Below, in pieces: positions 1 through 9,555 of a stretch of DNA of 64,000 nt. Origin of the DNA: DASXKD01 sp963734725 (GTDB taxonomy: Bacteria > Actinomycetota > Actinomycetes > Streptosporangiales > Streptosporangiaceae); assembly GCA_963734725.1 (NCBI GenBank), contig CAVTIX010000014.1, positions 124,001 to 188,000 on the forward strand. Direction: 5' to 3'. The notes beneath the pieces were generated by a model, which worked only from the letters and a program-made list of their open reading frames with translations, had not been told where the DNA came from and did no database searches. The stretch's first letter is position 1. Each line of letters opens with the position of its first letter. The position numbers and the translations under genes are program-made.

Positions 1-201
1 CTGCTCGGTGGACACGACCGCCCAGCCGCCCTCGGCCTTGACCTTGCGCATCGCGGCCTGGGCGCTCGGGTCGCGGTAGCCCATGCCATTGCAGTGCGGC
101 ACCTGGAAGAACCGGTTCTTGGTGACCAGCGGGCCGATGGCGACCGGTTCGAAGAGGATGTCGTAGGGCGCCGGCGGCAAGCTCGTCTCGGAGCCGGGCA
201 T
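1..201 (-). CDS. TMADH/dimethylamine-dehydrogenase-like flavin oxidoreductase (5' end only)
   Basis: The reverse strand opens with ATG at 201, preceded by a GAGGAG ribosome site six bases upstream, and stays open to the window edge, giving 67 residues. The peptide has the layout of the N-terminus of the old-yellow-enzyme branch that includes trimethylamine and dimethylamine dehydrogenases: YDILFEPVAIGP, then KNRFFQVPHCNGMG and KAEGGWAVVSTEQ. In that family this is the first strand of an FMN-binding TIM barrel, followed by a 4Fe-4S site and a pyridine-nucleotide fold that would lie outside the window. The substrate cannot be told from this fragment. It diverges from the TetR gene at 370, a common regulator-target arrangement. 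Confidence 0.75.
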   Translation of the reverse strand, partial: MPGSETSLPPAPYDILFEPVAIGPLVTKNRFFQVPHCNGMGYRDPSAQAAMRKVKAEGGWAVVSTEQ

Positions 202-306
202 GGGCGCTCCTCGTTCGTGTCCGCTCACCCATGTCACCTTTCTTTGCGGTTATGAGCAAAATATTCTTGGAGCCGGGGACGTGTCCATAGACATGACCAC
301 AGGGTT

Positions 307-352
307 TCGCAGCAGGGGCCGTCGCAGCAGGGCGCCATCGCAGCAGGGGCCA
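307..352. repeat. Three imperfect 15-16 bp direct repeats between divergent genes
   Basis: The unit TCGCAGCAGGGGCC (with small variants) occurs at 307, 322 and 338, between the flavin oxidoreductase start (201) and the TetR start (370). It could be a regulator-binding array or simple slippage. No inverted symmetry is obvious. Confidence 0.4.
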
Positions 353-369
353 TCGGAGAAGGTGAGGGC

Positions 370-981
370 ATGGCGCGGAAGAAGGACCAGGCCGCGCGGC
401 GGCAGCAACTGGTGTCCGCCACGATCGAGCTCATCGCAGATCGCGGCATCGAGGCGCTCACCCTCGCCGCGATCGCCGACCGCGTCGGCGTCTCGCACCG
501 GCTGGTGGCCTACTACTACGCTGACCTGGAGTCTTTAGTGCAGGAGGCGCATGAGGCGGCGGTCGAGCGCTACTACTGGGCGCGACTCCAGGCGCTGGAC
601 CAGATAGCCAGTCCGCAGCAGCGGCTGCTCCAGCTGATCCACTCAGGGCTGCCAGGGCAGCAGGACCGCCAGTTGAGCCAGGTGCTTAACGAGCTGAGTG
701 CCAATGCCAGCCGCAGCTGGGTGCATGCCCAGCTGATGTCCCAGCTCTTTGACCGCGAGGTCTCGCTCTATCTCTCGGTCCTCCAGGAGGGCCAATCAGC
801 AGGGGCGTTCCGGCTCAGCCAGCCGGCGCTGACCCTCGCCCGCAACCTCGTCGCCTTGGAGGACGCCTACGGCTTCCACCTGCTTGCGAAGGTCTCCTCG
901 ATCGACGCGTCCACCGCGCTCGGTGCGCTTGTTGGCTACGCCCGGACAGCTACTGGCGCCACGCTGCTCAGCCCGGCGTGA
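370..981 (+). CDS. TetR family transcriptional regulator
   Basis: This 203-residue protein has the TetR size and layout. A basic N-terminus (MARKKDQAARRQQL) is followed by a helix-turn-helix at about residues 30-55, IADRGIEALTLAAIADRVGV then SHRLVAYYYADLESL. The rest is helical and should form the ligand-binding and dimer domain. The ATG has GGAGAAGGTGAGG just upstream. The family binds palindromic DNA as a dimer and usually represses a neighbour until a small molecule binds. The divergent oxidoreductase at 201 is the natural target, but this is inference. The ligand is unknown. Confidence 0.85.
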   Translation: MARKKDQAARRQQLVSATIELIADRGIEALTLAAIADRVGVSHRLVAYYYADLESLVQEAHEAAVERYYWARLQALDQIASPQQRLLQLIHSGLPGQQDRQLSQVLNELSANASRSWVHAQLMSQLFDREVSLYLSVLQEGQSAGAFRLSQPALTLARNLVALEDAYGFHLLAKVSSIDASTALGALVGYARTATGATLLSPA

Positions 982-1034
982 CCGGGGCCGGCAGTCTGGC
1001 CGCCCTCGCGGGGCTGAGATGTACGGTCAGCTAG

Positions 1035-1322
1035 ATGGAGTTCAGCAAAGAGCTGCGCGAGGACGTCTTGTCGGGCGAGATCACCGTCTCGTTCCGGCTC
1101 TGGCGCCGACCGAAAGTCTCGCCGGGGCGCCGTTACCCCGTCGGACCGGGCTGGATCGAGGTCGACTCGATGGAGCTGGTTCCCTTCTCCTCGATCGACG
1201 ATGACGATGTCCGCCGCGCCGGAGAAACTGACCTCGAAGCCCTCCGTCGGCGAGCCGCCCACGCCGGGCCCATCGACGACGACACCCTGGTGTACCGGAT
1301 CGAGTTCCACGCCGTCCAATAG
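1035..1322 (+). CDS. ASCH/PUA-like domain protein
   Basis: A 95-residue protein begins with a helix (MEFSKELREDVLSGEITVSFRL) and continues with GRRYPVGPGWIEVDSMELV and an acidic SSIDDDDVRRAGETDLEAL segment. This order (F..L...I..G..T...R, then Y..G.G.I.V, then a D-D-A-x-x-A-G-like helix) is typical of small ASCH-domain proteins. They have a beta-barrel related to PUA and are thought to bind RNA or modified nucleotides. It lies 53 bp after the TetR gene on the same strand and may be cotranscribed. No strong ribosome site is visible. The domain call is by pattern only. Confidence 0.6.
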   Translation: MEFSKELREDVLSGEITVSFRLWRRPKVSPGRRYPVGPGWIEVDSMELVPFSSIDDDDVRRAGETDLEALRRRAAHAGPIDDDTLVYRIEFHAVQ

Positions 1323-1465
1323 CCAGCCACACGGCCTTCGGTTAGCGGCCCGGCTGATAAGCGCGTCGGCTCGCGCAATAGTCCGGCCACGTCCGGCCAC
1401 GTCCGATGCTGCCGGTTACAGCGCGATCAGCCGGAGGGCTGGGTCGAGTTGGCGCAGCCAGCCGG

Positions 1466-4069
1466 TCAGGGCCAGTCAGGCAGGGTACGCGAGCGCAGCG
1501 CCCGCTCGACGACGTCGCGGCCCTCGGTCACCACCCGCGCCAGGTCCGGATAGCGTGCGGAGTCGCTGAGGAAGGCATCGATCTGGGCCAGCAGCTCCGG
1601 CGAGGCCAGCGGGTACGGGAACAGCAGCTGGCCGAACGCCAGCCGGAAGCTGCCCGGGCCGCCCTCGTCCCTGGCGGCCCAGACATCCGGCAGCGCCTCG
1701 AAGTACCGGTCGGCATACGGGCCCAGCAGGTGAGCGTGCTCGGGCTGGGCGAAGGCCGACGCCACCTCGGCCAGTGTCTCAACGCCGAGGTCCTGGTTGC
1801 CGGCCAGCAGCGCCCAGGCCGCCGCCTTGTGGGCGGCGTCCGGCACGGCTGCCCGGCAGGCCATGGCATGCCGGCGGCCCGCATCGGTCGGGTCGCGTTC
1901 TGCCTCAGCGTCGATCTCGGCGTCGGAGGCCCGGCCGGCCGCGCACAGCCGCTGCAGCAGCGCCCAGCGCAGCTCGGTGTCCACACCCAGGCCGGGTAGC
2001 ACGATGCTCCCATCCAACAGCCCGGCCAGCAGGTCCAGCTGCCCGGGCGTGGTCGCGGTCCAGCTGAGCAGCTGCGCCCAGGCAAGCTGATGGTCGCTGC
2101 CGGGCTCGGCGGCGCGCAGCAGGTCCTCCGCAGTCGCGGCGAGCTGCTGCTTGCCGCGTGGCACCCACTGCGGATCGGCGAACCGCGTGATCGCCTGCAC
2201 GGCCACGTAGTGCAGGGTCTGCAGCAGCGAGACCGACTGCTCCGCGCCCATGCCGGTGCACAGCATTGCGGTGAACGCGGGCAGTGAGAGCTCGGCCTGC
2301 TGCACCATGTCGATCACCGCGCTCCAGCACACAGTGCGCGCCAGCGAGTCGGCGAAGGCGCCGATCGAGGAGGTCAGCGTGGCCAGCGAGCGCGGGTCGA
2401 ACCGGATCAGCGCGTAGCCGAGGTCGTCGTCGTTGAGCAGGATCAGGTCCGGCTGCGGCATCCCAGCCAGCTCCGGCACCGGGGTCCGGGCGCCCGACAC
2501 GTCCACCTCGACACGCTGGGTCCGCAGCAGCGCTCCGGGCTCGCCATCCGCCCCCGGCGCGCCGTCCACCCGGTTGTACAGGCCGATCGCGATCCGGTGC
2601 GGCCGCAGCACCAGGTGCCGCTCCGGCGCCTCCTGCAGCACCGCGAACCAGGTGAGCTCCCCGCCCGGCCCGGTCTCGAACTCCGGGCGCAGCGTGTTCG
2701 GCCCGGCGGTCTCCAGCCACGCCTTCGACCAGTCCGACAGCCTGCTGCCCGAACTTTGCCCCAGCGCGCGGAGCAGGTCGGCCAGGGTTGCGTTGCCGAA
2801 TGAGTGCTCGGCGAAGTAAGCGCGAACTCCGGTGAAGAACGCATCCCGGCCGACGTAGGCCACGAGCTGCTTAAGCACCGAGGCGCCCTTGGCGTAGCTG
2901 ATCCCATCGAAGTTCGTCGCCGCCTCGGTCAGCGTCGGCGCGTTGGCGGCGACCGGGTGCGCTGAGGGCAGCTGGTCCTGCATATAGCCCCAGTTCTTCC
3001 GGCCGCCAGAAAACGTGGTCCAGGCGCCGGTGAACCTGGTCGCCTCCGCGCTGGCCAGCAACGCGCAGCATTCGGCGAACGACTCGTTCAGCCACAGATC
3101 GTCCCACCAGCGCATGGTGACCAGGTCGCCGAACCACATGTGCGCCATTTCGTGCAAGATCACCTCCGCGCGCACCTGGTACATCGTGTCGGTGACCCTG
3201 GACCGGAACAGGAACTGCTCGCCGAGCGTCACGCAGCCGGGGTTCTCCATAGCCCCGGGGAACTCTGACACGAACACCTGGTCGTACTTAGCGAACGGGT
3301 ACGGGGTCTGGAACAGCGCGGTATAGAAGTCCAGGCCCTGCCGGGTGATCTGGAAGATCTCCGCGGGGTCCAGGTGCGCGGCCAGCGAGGCGCGGCAGCC
3401 CAGGCCGAGCGGGATCACCTGCCCGCCCGGGGTGGTGTGCGACTCGCGGACCAGGTGGTACTCACCCGCGGCGACCGCGGTCACGTAGGTGGAGATCCGC
3501 GGCGTGGGCGGGAAGTGCCAGACCGCGGCCGGCTCGCCGGCCGGCGCGGCCGGGGTCACAGGCGCCGGCTCGGGGGCGGGCTGGTTGGACAGCACGGTCC
3601 AGTGCGCGGGCGCGGTCACGTGGAAGGCGAACTCCGCCTTCAGGTCCGGCTGCTCGAAGTTCGCGAACACGCGGCGGGCGTCGGCCGGCTCGAAGTTTGT
3701 GTACAGGTACACCTTCCCGTCAGCCGAATCGACCGTCCGGTGCAGGCCCGCCCCGGTGCTGGAGTAGCGGCAGTCGGCAACTACCCGCAACTCGTTGCGG
3801 GCCGCCAGGCCAGGCAGCGTGATCCGCCCGCCGCTATGGACGGCCGCCGGATCGAGAGCCGACCCGTTCAGCGTGATCTGGTGCACGTTCTCCGCGATCA
3901 GGTCGGCATAGGACGACGCTCCCGGCTCGGCACAGCCGAACCTGACCACGCTCGTCGAGCAGAACACCTCCCCGCCGCCGGTCAGGTCCAGGGACACGTC
4001 GTACGAATCAACGCTGAGCAGTCGCCCGCGCTCGGCGGTCTCGGCCCGAGTGATCTCCGCTGGCGGCAT
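1466..4069 (-). CDS. pepN: Aminopeptidase N, M1 family zinc metallopeptidase
   Basis: The 867-residue length is usual for actinobacterial PepN. The exopeptidase motif GAMEN is near residue 270. The zinc site HEMAH is near 305, with the second zinc glutamate in the WLNESFAE motif about 18 residues on. An N-terminal beta-saddle domain precedes the thermolysin-like catalytic domain, and an ERAP1-like helical C-terminal domain fills roughly 520-860. There is no signal peptide, so it should act in the cytosol, removing N-terminal residues from peptides during protein turnover. It stands alone on this strand. A second, secreted M1-type enzyme lies at 6084. Confidence 0.95.
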   Translation of the reverse strand: MPPAEITRAETAERGRLLSVDSYDVSLDLTGGGEVFCSTSVVRFGCAEPGASSYADLIAENVHQITLNGSALDPAAVHSGGRITLPGLAARNELRVVADCRYSSTGAGLHRTVDSADGKVYLYTNFEPADARRVFANFEQPDLKAEFAFHVTAPAHWTVLSNQPAPEPAPVTPAAPAGEPAAVWHFPPTPRISTYVTAVAAGEYHLVRESHTTPGGQVIPLGLGCRASLAAHLDPAEIFQITRQGLDFYTALFQTPYPFAKYDQVFVSEFPGAMENPGCVTLGEQFLFRSRVTDTMYQVRAEVILHEMAHMWFGDLVTMRWWDDLWLNESFAECCALLASAEATRFTGAWTTFSGGRKNWGYMQDQLPSAHPVAANAPTLTEAATNFDGISYAKGASVLKQLVAYVGRDAFFTGVRAYFAEHSFGNATLADLLRALGQSSGSRLSDWSKAWLETAGPNTLRPEFETGPGGELTWFAVLQEAPERHLVLRPHRIAIGLYNRVDGAPGADGEPGALLRTQRVEVDVSGARTPVPELAGMPQPDLILLNDDDLGYALIRFDPRSLATLTSSIGAFADSLARTVCWSAVIDMVQQAELSLPAFTAMLCTGMGAEQSVSLLQTLHYVAVQAITRFADPQWVPRGKQQLAATAEDLLRAAEPGSDHQLAWAQLLSWTATTPGQLDLLAGLLDGSIVLPGLGVDTELRWALLQRLCAAGRASDAEIDAEAERDPTDAGRRHAMACRAAVPDAAHKAAAWALLAGNQDLGVETLAEVASAFAQPEHAHLLGPYADRYFEALPDVWAARDEGGPGSFRLAFGQLLFPYPLASPELLAQIDAFLSDSARYPDLARVVTEGRDVVERALRSRTLPDWP

Positions 4070-4407
4070 CGCTGACTCCCGTCAAGCAGCGTAGGGGCTG
4101 ACCGGCTGCACCCCGTTCCGCCGATCACGATATAAGCAAGCCCGGAGAAGCGCGGCGCCACCTGCCGCAGGCAACAACCCAGCTGCGGCGGCCACATCCA
4201 TCTGGGTGGGCGCGCTCTTTACGGTATGAGAATGCGTTGATGACGCATCAGAGTGGCCCAAAGCGAGCCTTTGACCTACGGGCAACGGCACCCAGGACGA
4301 CCGGCGCCGAGGATATGCCAGTCTTCAGCGGAATGTACTTCACGCTGGGGGTGATAGGAGGACAATCGACGGCACGTGCCGCGAGCGTCATGCTCACGAG
4401 GGGGGTC
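4070..4407. other. Intergenic region between pepN and the three-TM protein
   Basis: This divergent spacer of 338 bp has no convincing gene. The forward frame is open from 4237, so an N-terminal extension of the next gene cannot be excluded, but its composition is not protein-like and a better start exists at 4408. It presumably holds both promoters. I see no clear operator. Confidence 0.4.
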
Positions 4408-5631
4408 ATGCCAAGTTCAGCGATTATTGATCTGGCTATTGGGCTGATCTTTGTGTTTGGCGTCACCGCCGCTCTTGCTTCGGTGTTCACCGAGATGGTC
4501 TCACGGTTCATCGGGCTGCGCGGGGCCTACCTGTTGACTGGCCTGCGTGAGCTCGTGGACGGTGGCGGGACCAGCACGGACCTGGGTAAGGCCGAAACGG
4601 ATTACCGGGACATGCAGGGCCTGATGCGGCACAGCACCGGATCCCGGGCGCGGCACCCCGCTCCGCAGGGGGCCCCGGCAGCGCAGGGGGCCCCGGCAGC
4701 GCAGGCGGCCCCGGCAGCGCAGGCGGAACCGGCAGCGCATGTCGGCGTGGCAGCGCCGTCGGTGACTGGCGCGCTGCTCGGCGGCCCGATTCTGAGCAGT
4801 CAGGGCATGGTCGGGCACATTGAAGACCGCGGACTTACCATCGAGCCCGCGACGCGGGCCGGCCGTCTGCACAAGATGACGGCAGGCCAGAATGCGGGGG
4901 GAGTGTGGCGTCAGCGCAGGCGCCTGCCGTCCTACATTTCCGCGGAATCGTTCGCGGAGGCTGTCATCGACTTGGTGGCGCCGGGCGCGGCAGGGCAGAC
5001 GACCATGGCTGCCATCCAGCGCAACGTCGGTGCGCTTCCTGATGGGCTCCCGTTCAAATCGTCGTTGCAGGCCCTGGTCAAAAACGCTGGCGATGACGTC
5101 AGCCGGTTCCGGACCTCGGTGGAGCGCTGGTATGACGACCACATGAGCCGCGTGTCCGGCTGGTATAAGCGGCACGTCGCCATTGTCACGCTTGCGGTCG
5201 GGGCAATCCTTATCGTGTTGCTCAACATCAACGCGCTCACCATCGGCCGTACCCTGTACAGCCAAAACGCCGTTAGCACGGCCGTAAGCACAGTGGCGGC
5301 CAAAGGCACTAACTGTCCCGCCAGCCAGGACCCGCAAGAGTGCCTGTCAAGGCTCCAGGCACAGCTGTCGGCGGCGACCGCGGCTGGCCTGCCGATTGGG
5401 TGGGGCACCGTCCGCGACTGCCAGGCGCCGGGAGCGCGGTGCAACTGGATGGACCAGCGCGGGCTCTTCAGCCGGCACGGCGGCTCGTTCTGGCAGTTCG
5501 TGCTGGTGCTCGTCGGCTTCCTGCTCATGATCGTCGCGATTGTGCCCGGCGCCCAGTTCTGGTTCGGTCTGCTTAGCAAGATCGGCGCCATCCGGTCAAC
5601 CGGCCCGAAACCCGCCAGTGCCGGGAGCTAG
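4408..5631 (+). CDS. Uncharacterised membrane protein with three TM segments
   Basis: I chose ATG 4408 because GAGGGGGG lies just upstream and the protein then begins directly with a membrane helix (residues about 5-27). An Ala/Pro-rich linker of hexapeptide repeats follows at about 88-115. A soluble stretch leads to a second TM helix (about 256-280), then a short loop with two cysteines (CPASQDPQEC), and a third TM helix near the end (about 361-389). The family is not one I can name. Similar proteins starting IIDLAIGLIFVF are found in many bacteria without known function. A longer start at 4237 is possible. A phospholipase-D fragment overlaps its end. Confidence 0.65.
   Translation: MPSSAIIDLAIGLIFVFGVTAALASVFTEMVSRFIGLRGAYLLTGLRELVDGGGTSTDLGKAETDYRDMQGLMRHSTGSRARHPAPQGAPAAQGAPAAQAAPAAQAEPAAHVGVAAPSVTGALLGGPILSSQGMVGHIEDRGLTIEPATRAGRLHKMTAGQNAGGVWRQRRRLPSYISAESFAEAVIDLVAPGAAGQTTMAAIQRNVGALPDGLPFKSSLQALVKNAGDDVSRFRTSVERWYDDHMSRVSGWYKRHVAIVTLAVGAILIVLLNINALTIGRTLYSQNAVSTAVSTVAAKGTNCPASQDPQECLSRLQAQLSAATAAGLPIGWGTVRDCQAPGARCNWMDQRGLFSRHGGSFWQFVLVLVGFLLMIVAIVPGAQFWFGLLSKIGAIRSTGPKPASAGS
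4672..4740 (+). repeat. 18-bp tandem repeat encoding (A/E)PAAQ(G/A)
   Basis: About four copies of an 18-bp unit lie in frame inside the membrane protein gene. They encode APAAQG, APAAQA, APAAQA and EPAAHV, a flexible linker between the first TM helix and the soluble part. Copy number could vary between strains by slippage. Confidence 0.7.
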
Positions 5632-5879
5632 CTGACGGCATCGTCGCCTTCGAAGGCTCGACCAACTGGTCATCCTCGGGCGAGGGCACCGGCATCAACC
5701 TCACCGCCGCCAAGCAGGCCCCCGGGTTCAAGGCGCAGAACAACACCCTGGCCGTGTACGTCAATACGTACGAGATCGCCAAGTTCGCCGCGCGCCTGGA
5801 CTACGAGCACGCCGTAGCGGCGGCCCAGCCCCAGCCCACCTTCACGGCAGCGGCGCCAGCCACGCCACCACGCGCCTGA
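5613..5879 (+). pseudogene. 3' remnant of a phospholipase D-like protein
   Basis: In the frame one base off from the membrane protein, about 88 codons run to TGA at 5877-5879 with no start codon. They read RQCRELADGIVAFEGSTNW, then SSSGEGTGINL, then KAQNNTLAVYVNTYEIAKF and LDYEH. In PLD/nuclease-family proteins the HxK catalytic segment is followed by just such a D-G-x-V-A-F-x-G-S-T-N-W strand and the QNN segment, so this looks like the C-terminal end of one. The upstream half with the catalytic HKD is absent, so it is non-functional, or fused only by frameshift. Family assignment is by motif memory. Confidence 0.55.
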
Positions 5880-6083
5880 CACCTGCCCCACCGCGCGTAA
5901 CAAGACGTCAACCGGGACGCCACGCGATCAGCGGCTACGCGCCGGCTAGTGCTCTAGCCCGGCCACGCTCGGCACTGCCGGTGTGGCCGCGGGCCGGGCC
6001 CGGCGCTATGTCGCTGGTTAGGATGCTGATGGCAAAGGACGCTAAACGTTCGGCCAAACGGCCTCAGCAGACAGGAGTCCCGA

Positions 6084-7892
6084 ATGGCGAGACGTCGCCT
6101 GCTCAGCACTGTCGTTACCGCAGCCGTGTCCCTCGCCGTTGTCGGCGTGGGCGCGACGTCGGCCGGGGCCGCCACGGCCGACTCCGGCGCGTGCTCGCCC
6201 GGCGCGCACACCCTGGCGCCGGTTGGCTCGCACGTGTACCCGGAGACCGGCAACGGCGGATACACCAGCGTGCATACCGACGTGAACATGGTCTACGACG
6301 CCACCACGAACGCGTTCCTGCCCGGAAACAACGTGGCGCTGACCGACCAGGCGACCCAGTGCCTGACGAGTTTCAGCCTCGACTTCGAGCGCCAGTCGCA
6401 GAACACGGCCGATGGGCCGATGATGACCGTCGGCTCGGTCACCGTGAATGGCGCCCCGGCCACGTTCGCCTTCGTGCAGCCGACCTACCCCGGTGACCCG
6501 AACGGCCAGGACGACCCTGATCCGCTGGCGCACGAGGCGTCGCAGAACAACCCCGTCGGCGGTCCAGGCAACAATCCGCTGCCGCCTGCGTGCGCGCCGG
6601 AATTGCTGGACACGGACGTCCCCGCGGACTCGCTCGACGGCACCCAGTGCCCGGCGAACAAGCTGGTCATCACCCCGCAGGCGCCGATCAAGCACAACTC
6701 GACCTTCACCGTCGTCGTGAACTACACGGGCCGGCCGGGCGTGCATAACGACGGCGACGGCACGACCGAGGGCTGGTTCCGCGCCACCGGCGGCAGCTTC
6801 GTCACCACCGAGCCGGTCGGCACCGAAGACTGGATGCCGCTGAACGACTACCCGACAGCCAAGCCGACGTACGACTTCTACGACACCGTCAACGGGGACA
6901 AGACCACGATCGCGAACGGCGATCTGGTGTCGGCGACGCAGAACGCGCCCGACGCGAACTTCCCCGCCGGGTCGGTCACCTACCACTGGCACTCGGCCGC
7001 CACGGTTGCCAGCTACCTGGTCGAGGACAGCGTCGGCAACTACACGTTCTCAACCCGCGTGGGCAGCGACGGCATCACCTACAAGCAGGCGCAGGACAGC
7101 GGCATCAGCACGGCGCAGCAGGCGGCCAACAAGGCGGTGATGGACCAGCAGCAGGACATCACCGACTTCGAGAGCCAGTTCAACGGGCCGTTCCCGTTCG
7201 ATACCGACGGCGTTGCAGTCGGCACTCCTCCGGCCAGTTTCGAGGAGGAGATGCAGACAATGATCACCTTCGCCGGCGGCCGCGCCAGCCTCGGCACTCT
7301 CTACCACGAGAACATGCACCAGTGGTGGGGCGACAATGTGACCGAGGGCGGCTACGAGATGACCTTCTTCAAGGAAGGCATGGCCCAGCTCGCCCAGTAC
7401 ATGCAGGCAGCGCGCAATGCGGCGATCGCAGCCGGCGGTCTGGACACGGCCGCTGGCCAGGCCGCGTTCCAGGCCAGCCTCATCGCGCAGTTCAACGCGA
7501 ACTACGCGCGGACCGGAAGCTTCTGGTCAGCGGCCCCGTCGAACCCGACGCCGTTCGGGCTGTTCTCCAGAAGCGCGACATACCAGCGGCCCGCCACGGC
7601 CTACATCGCGCTCTGGCAGATCCTCGGCACCGACAGTTTCACCAAGGTCCTGCGGGCGATCCAGCAGACCTACGGCGGCGGCTCGATCACCGAGCCGCAG
7701 CTCGAGGCCGCGTTCCTGGGCGGGCTGCCGAACAAGAGCGCGGCCTGCCAGAGCCTGCTCAGCCAGTTCTTCACCGAGTGGTTCGACACCGCTTACCCCA
7801 GCGGTACCGCCACCGAGCCGGACATCACCGGACCTGGCCTGGCCGGGCCCGGCTTCTACGGCACGCACGGCGGCCAGTGTAAGAACGTCTAG
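6084..7892 (+). CDS. Secreted M1-like zinc metallopeptidase
   Basis: This 602-residue protein starts with a signal peptide (basic MARRRLL, a hydrophobic core, cleavage near AGAATADSG around residue 30). The zinc motif HENMH is near residue 407, followed by QWWGD and by a downstream FFKEGMAQL glutamate that matches the M1 zinc-ligand helix. Just before it, SFEEEMQTM occupies the place of the GAMEN exopeptidase loop, but that motif is not conserved, so substrate handling may differ from PepN. It probably acts outside the cell in peptide scavenging. It is alone on its transcript and is followed by a strong hairpin at 7909. Confidence 0.85.
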   Translation: MARRRLLSTVVTAAVSLAVVGVGATSAGAATADSGACSPGAHTLAPVGSHVYPETGNGGYTSVHTDVNMVYDATTNAFLPGNNVALTDQATQCLTSFSLDFERQSQNTADGPMMTVGSVTVNGAPATFAFVQPTYPGDPNGQDDPDPLAHEASQNNPVGGPGNNPLPPACAPELLDTDVPADSLDGTQCPANKLVITPQAPIKHNSTFTVVVNYTGRPGVHNDGDGTTEGWFRATGGSFVTTEPVGTEDWMPLNDYPTAKPTYDFYDTVNGDKTTIANGDLVSATQNAPDANFPAGSVTYHWHSAATVASYLVEDSVGNYTFSTRVGSDGITYKQAQDSGISTAQQAANKAVMDQQQDITDFESQFNGPFPFDTDGVAVGTPPASFEEEMQTMITFAGGRASLGTLYHENMHQWWGDNVTEGGYEMTFFKEGMAQLAQYMQAARNAAIAAGGLDTAAGQAAFQASLIAQFNANYARTGSFWSAAPSNPTPFGLFSRSATYQRPATAYIALWQILGTDSFTKVLRAIQQTYGGGSITEPQLEAAFLGGLPNKSAACQSLLSQFFTEWFDTAYPSGTATEPDITGPGLAGPGFYGTHGGQCKNV

Positions 7893-7908
7893 CGCGCAGC
7901 TGGCGAGG

Positions 7909-7952
7909 GAGTGCGCCTGTTACCGGCCCGACCGGCGGTAGCAGGCGCGCTC
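7909..7952 (+). terminator. Intrinsic-type hairpin after the secreted peptidase
   Basis: A 16-bp stem (7909-7924 with 7937-7952; two G-T wobbles) closes a 12-nt loop, starting 17 bp after the peptidase stop. There is no U-tract, as is usual for actinobacterial terminators. Confidence 0.7.
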
Positions 7953-8151
7953 CGCCTGAGTCACACCCCGGCACGCAGCTGTGCGACGAGACGGAGCGTC
8001 TCCTCCGGAGAGGCTTCGCTCCAGCGCCGGATAATTCGGCTCTGGTCGCCGCATCACGGCGGCCGCCGGATTTACGGCTAGTGGCAGCGCGGGGTCTGGT
8101 GGATAATCAGTGGATCGGGGGCGGGGCGCCCTCAGAGCGGGCCGATCGAAA

Positions 8152-9555
8152 ATGCGGGACCTCAGTGCTGCCGCACCACTTGCGGTGCAGGCGCTCCAGC
8201 AATGGTACGGAGCTGATCCATACTCCCGGGCTAAAGGGATCTACACTCACCGTGACCCGGCGCTGGATGCTCACTGGGCGGACTGGGGCAGCGTTTCGCA
8301 AATCGGCCGGAACTTCGTGAACACCGCGATCGCCCTCACCGGGCAGCGAAACCGGATCCAGGACACCGCTCGCTGGTGGAACAGCGCCAACGCCATTACC
8401 GCGGTGATCGGTTACATGTCGGTCACCGGCGACCAGTCATACCTGAAATCCGTGGTGGAAAACACCTTCACAAAAGCCCCGGGCGTGCACCGGCCGGTCA
8501 CCACCCGGGCGTCCTTGGCTCAGTCCCGCCAGGTGCTGCAGCGCGTGTCCTACCCCGGGTTCATCAATGGCTTCTACGACGACGAAGGCTGGTGGGCCCT
8601 TGCCTGGATCGACGCCTACGACCTGACCGGTGAGGAAAAGTACCTGGCTGCGGCCGAGGACATCTTTCTAGATATGGCCGGCGGCTGGGATGACGTCTGG
8701 CAGGGCGGGATCTACTGGGGCAAGTACAACGGCCAGCCGGACCGCGCCGGCGCCGCCGCGGTGCCGGCGGGCTGGCGCGGGCCGTACAAGAACGCCATCG
8801 CCAACGAGCTATTCATTTCGGTGGCCGCCGCGCTGGCCTTGCGGTGGCAGCACCGGGATGGCGAAGATCATGCTCCCGGCCTGAACTGGGCCCGCCGCGG
8901 CTGGGCATGGTTCAGCTCACCCCCGCCAGGCGGCGTGGCCATGATCAACGCGGCTGGCCTGGTGAATGACTCGCCGGACAGCGGTGGGGTGAACAACAAC
9001 ACCGCGAGCATCTGGTCCTACAACCAGGGTGTGCTGCTGCGCGGGCTCAGCGATCTCACCGAACTGACCGGTGACCAGTCCTACCGCGCGCGGGCGGAGG
9101 AGATGGCCGACGCCTTCATCAAGAATCCCTGGCACCAAGCGCCACGGAAGGCCAAGGGCCAGGCGCCCGAGCCTCCGCCAACCCAATCAGGTGTCATTCG
9201 CGGGATATTGCACGAGCACGATGACTGCCAAGCGGACGGCAGCGCCCGCGCGCCAGGCCGCATGCCGGGCGTGGACAGCGCGCTGTTCAAAGGGATCTTC
9301 GTCCGCAACCTGGCCCGGCTCTACCAGGCCACCGGGAAACCAAGCTACCGGCAATTCATCCTGGCCAATGCGCAGTCGGCACTGGACCACATGGACGAGC
9401 ATTATCAGTTCGGGTGCAACTGGGCGGCGCCGGTGGATGTCGCGGATTTCGTCCGTCAGGCGGCCGGGGTCGACCTGATCAATGCGGCGCTGCTGGTGAG
9501 CAAGGGCGCAGATGCCGCCACGGCCGACGGGACCGCGCAGCAGGCCGGTACCTGA
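8152..9555 (+). CDS. GH76-family glycoside hydrolase (alpha-1,6-mannanase type)
   Basis: The protein is about 467 residues from ATG 8152; an in-frame GTG at 8110 would add 14. It carries GH76 hallmarks. The catalytic pair of aspartates sits in GFYDDEGWWALAWIDAYDLT around residue 140, followed by GGWDDVWQGGIYW and by YKNAIANELF near 215. These proteins are (alpha/alpha)6 barrels cutting alpha-1,6-mannan, or mannan-like parts of fungal or mycobacterial envelopes. No signal peptide is visible with either start, which is odd for an enzyme with a polymeric substrate. Either it is cytosolic or it uses another route. Confidence 0.85.
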   Translation: MRDLSAAAPLAVQALQQWYGADPYSRAKGIYTHRDPALDAHWADWGSVSQIGRNFVNTAIALTGQRNRIQDTARWWNSANAITAVIGYMSVTGDQSYLKSVVENTFTKAPGVHRPVTTRASLAQSRQVLQRVSYPGFINGFYDDEGWWALAWIDAYDLTGEEKYLAAAEDIFLDMAGGWDDVWQGGIYWGKYNGQPDRAGAAAVPAGWRGPYKNAIANELFISVAAALALRWQHRDGEDHAPGLNWARRGWAWFSSPPPGGVAMINAAGLVNDSPDSGGVNNNTASIWSYNQGVLLRGLSDLTELTGDQSYRARAEEMADAFIKNPWHQAPRKAKGQAPEPPPTQSGVIRGILHEHDDCQADGSARAPGRMPGVDSALFKGIFVRNLARLYQATGKPSYRQFILANAQSALDHMDEHYQFGCNWAAPVDVADFVRQAAGVDLINAALLVSKGADAATADGTAQQAGT

